A DNA stretch of 36,947 nt from Ramlibacter sp. Its GTDB lineage: Bacteria; Pseudomonadota; Gammaproteobacteria; Burkholderiales; Burkholderiaceae_C. The notes beneath the pieces were generated by a model. It ran no database searches. It was not told the DNA's origin and was given only the letters and a program-made list of their open reading frames with translations. The stretch lies in the NCBI GenBank assembly GCA_013815685.1, contig JACDFR010000041.1:1-36947 (forward strand), read 5' to 3'. This document shows positions 36,557 through 36,947 of this stretch, one piece after another. Every line of letters starts with the position of its first letter. Within the stretch, counting starts at the first letter, position 1. The position numbers and the translations under genes are program-made.

Positions 36557-36947
36557 ATCAAAAATATTGGACACATTGCCAATGGGCTCCTCGATGAAAT
36601 CGAAGGCGTGATCCAGGGACATCGTGACGGCCACGGCTACGTGGTTCGCGACGACGGTGAAGGCGACATCTACCTGCCACCCAACGAAATGCGCGCCGTG
36701 CTGCACAAGGACCGTGTCAAGGCGCGCATCGTGCGGCACGACCGCAAGGGGCGTCCCGAAGGGCGTGTGGTCGAGATCGTCGAGCGGCCCCCGCAACCGA
36801 TCATCGGCCGGCTGCTGCACGAGAGCGGTGTCTGGCTAGTGGCGCCTGAGGACAAGCGCTATGGCCAGGACGTACTGATCCCCAAGGGCGCGACGGGCCT
36901 GGCAAAGGCCGGGCAGGTCGTGGTGGTCGAGCTCACCGAACCGCCCA
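36557..36947 (+). CDS. rnr: Ribonuclease R, 3' end cut by the window; unusual start
   Basis: The visible 130 residues match the N-terminal cold-shock/OB domains of RNase R: EGVIQGHRDGHGYVVRDDGE, IYLPPNEMRAVLHKDRVKARI, PIIGRLLHESGVWLVAPEDKRYGQDVLIP. RNase R is a 3'-5' exoribonuclease that degrades structured RNA. The reading frame has no ATG, GTG or TTG between the tRNA-Leu gene and the conserved domain; the first is GTG 36608, inside the first beta strand. An ATC at 36557 has GAAGGA about seven bases ahead and gives a likely N-terminus (xKNIGHIANGLLDEIEG), so it is listed as the start. A base error could also explain this. Confidence 0.85.
   Translation, partial: MKNIGHIANGLLDEIEGVIQGHRDGHGYVVRDDGEGDIYLPPNEMRAVLHKDRVKARIVRHDRKGRPEGRVVEIVERPPQPIIGRLLHESGVWLVAPEDKRYGQDVLIPKGATGLAKAGQVVVVELTEPP

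Overview
The window is high-GC (mid-60s % by eye) and reads as a betaproteobacterial chromosome of the Burkholderiales, most like the Comamonadaceae (Ramlibacter/Variovorax type). Supporting signs are PhaR and a 3-hydroxybutyrate dehydrogenase (polyhydroxybutyrate metabolism), an OmpR/EnvZ-type pair, a RelA-type (p)ppGpp synthetase, the IspD-IspF pair and an RNase R of the family's usual form. I do not assert a genus. No database search was possible; all names rest on motifs and remembered family features.

Left core block (1-22250). It starts with a cut M23 peptidase, an FHA-domain protein and an unrecognised protein. These are followed by pssA (phosphatidylserine synthase), the N-terminal stump of a GNAT acetyltransferase, an HExxH membrane protein, a GIY-YIG-like small protein, an orphan LivK-type binding protein and a divergent MFS transporter followed by phoD. 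Next come serB and mfd (minus strand), ispD-ispF, envZ/ompR (minus strand), a small secreted protein, a SIMPL protein, a diacylglycerol-kinase-like protein coupled to a metallophosphoesterase, bdhA (minus strand), an alpha/beta hydrolase and relA.

Genomic island (22354-31780). tRNA-Val(GAC) lies just after relA. The last 25 bp of its gene region (22354-22378) are repeated exactly at 31756-31780, and between the copies lie about 9.4 kb of foreign-looking DNA. The island holds an IS110-type transposase fragment, about 700 bp without recognisable genes, a double-domain KaiC-like ATPase, a stand-alone CheB methylesterase whose start region contains a run of ten C, a second CheB with a C-terminal Cys-rich domain, and a 1361-residue CheB-CheR-PAS-histidine kinase-receiver fusion. 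It ends with a tyrosine integrase that is both frameshifted and truncated, so the island appears immobile. No chemoreceptor, CheA, CheW or KaiB is present. A KaiC ATPase combined with methylesterase and methyltransferase domains but no chemotaxis array is the best candidate for an undescribed signalling system here. Removing the island would place phaR directly downstream of tRNA-Val.

Right core block (31781-36947). phaR, a three-PAS hybrid histidine kinase, rimO, a shared bidirectional terminator, tRNA-Leu(CAG) on the minus strand, and the start of rnr (RNase R). The rnr frame has no ATG, GTG or TTG ahead of its conserved domain; an in-frame ATC behind a good ribosome-binding site is the best candidate start.
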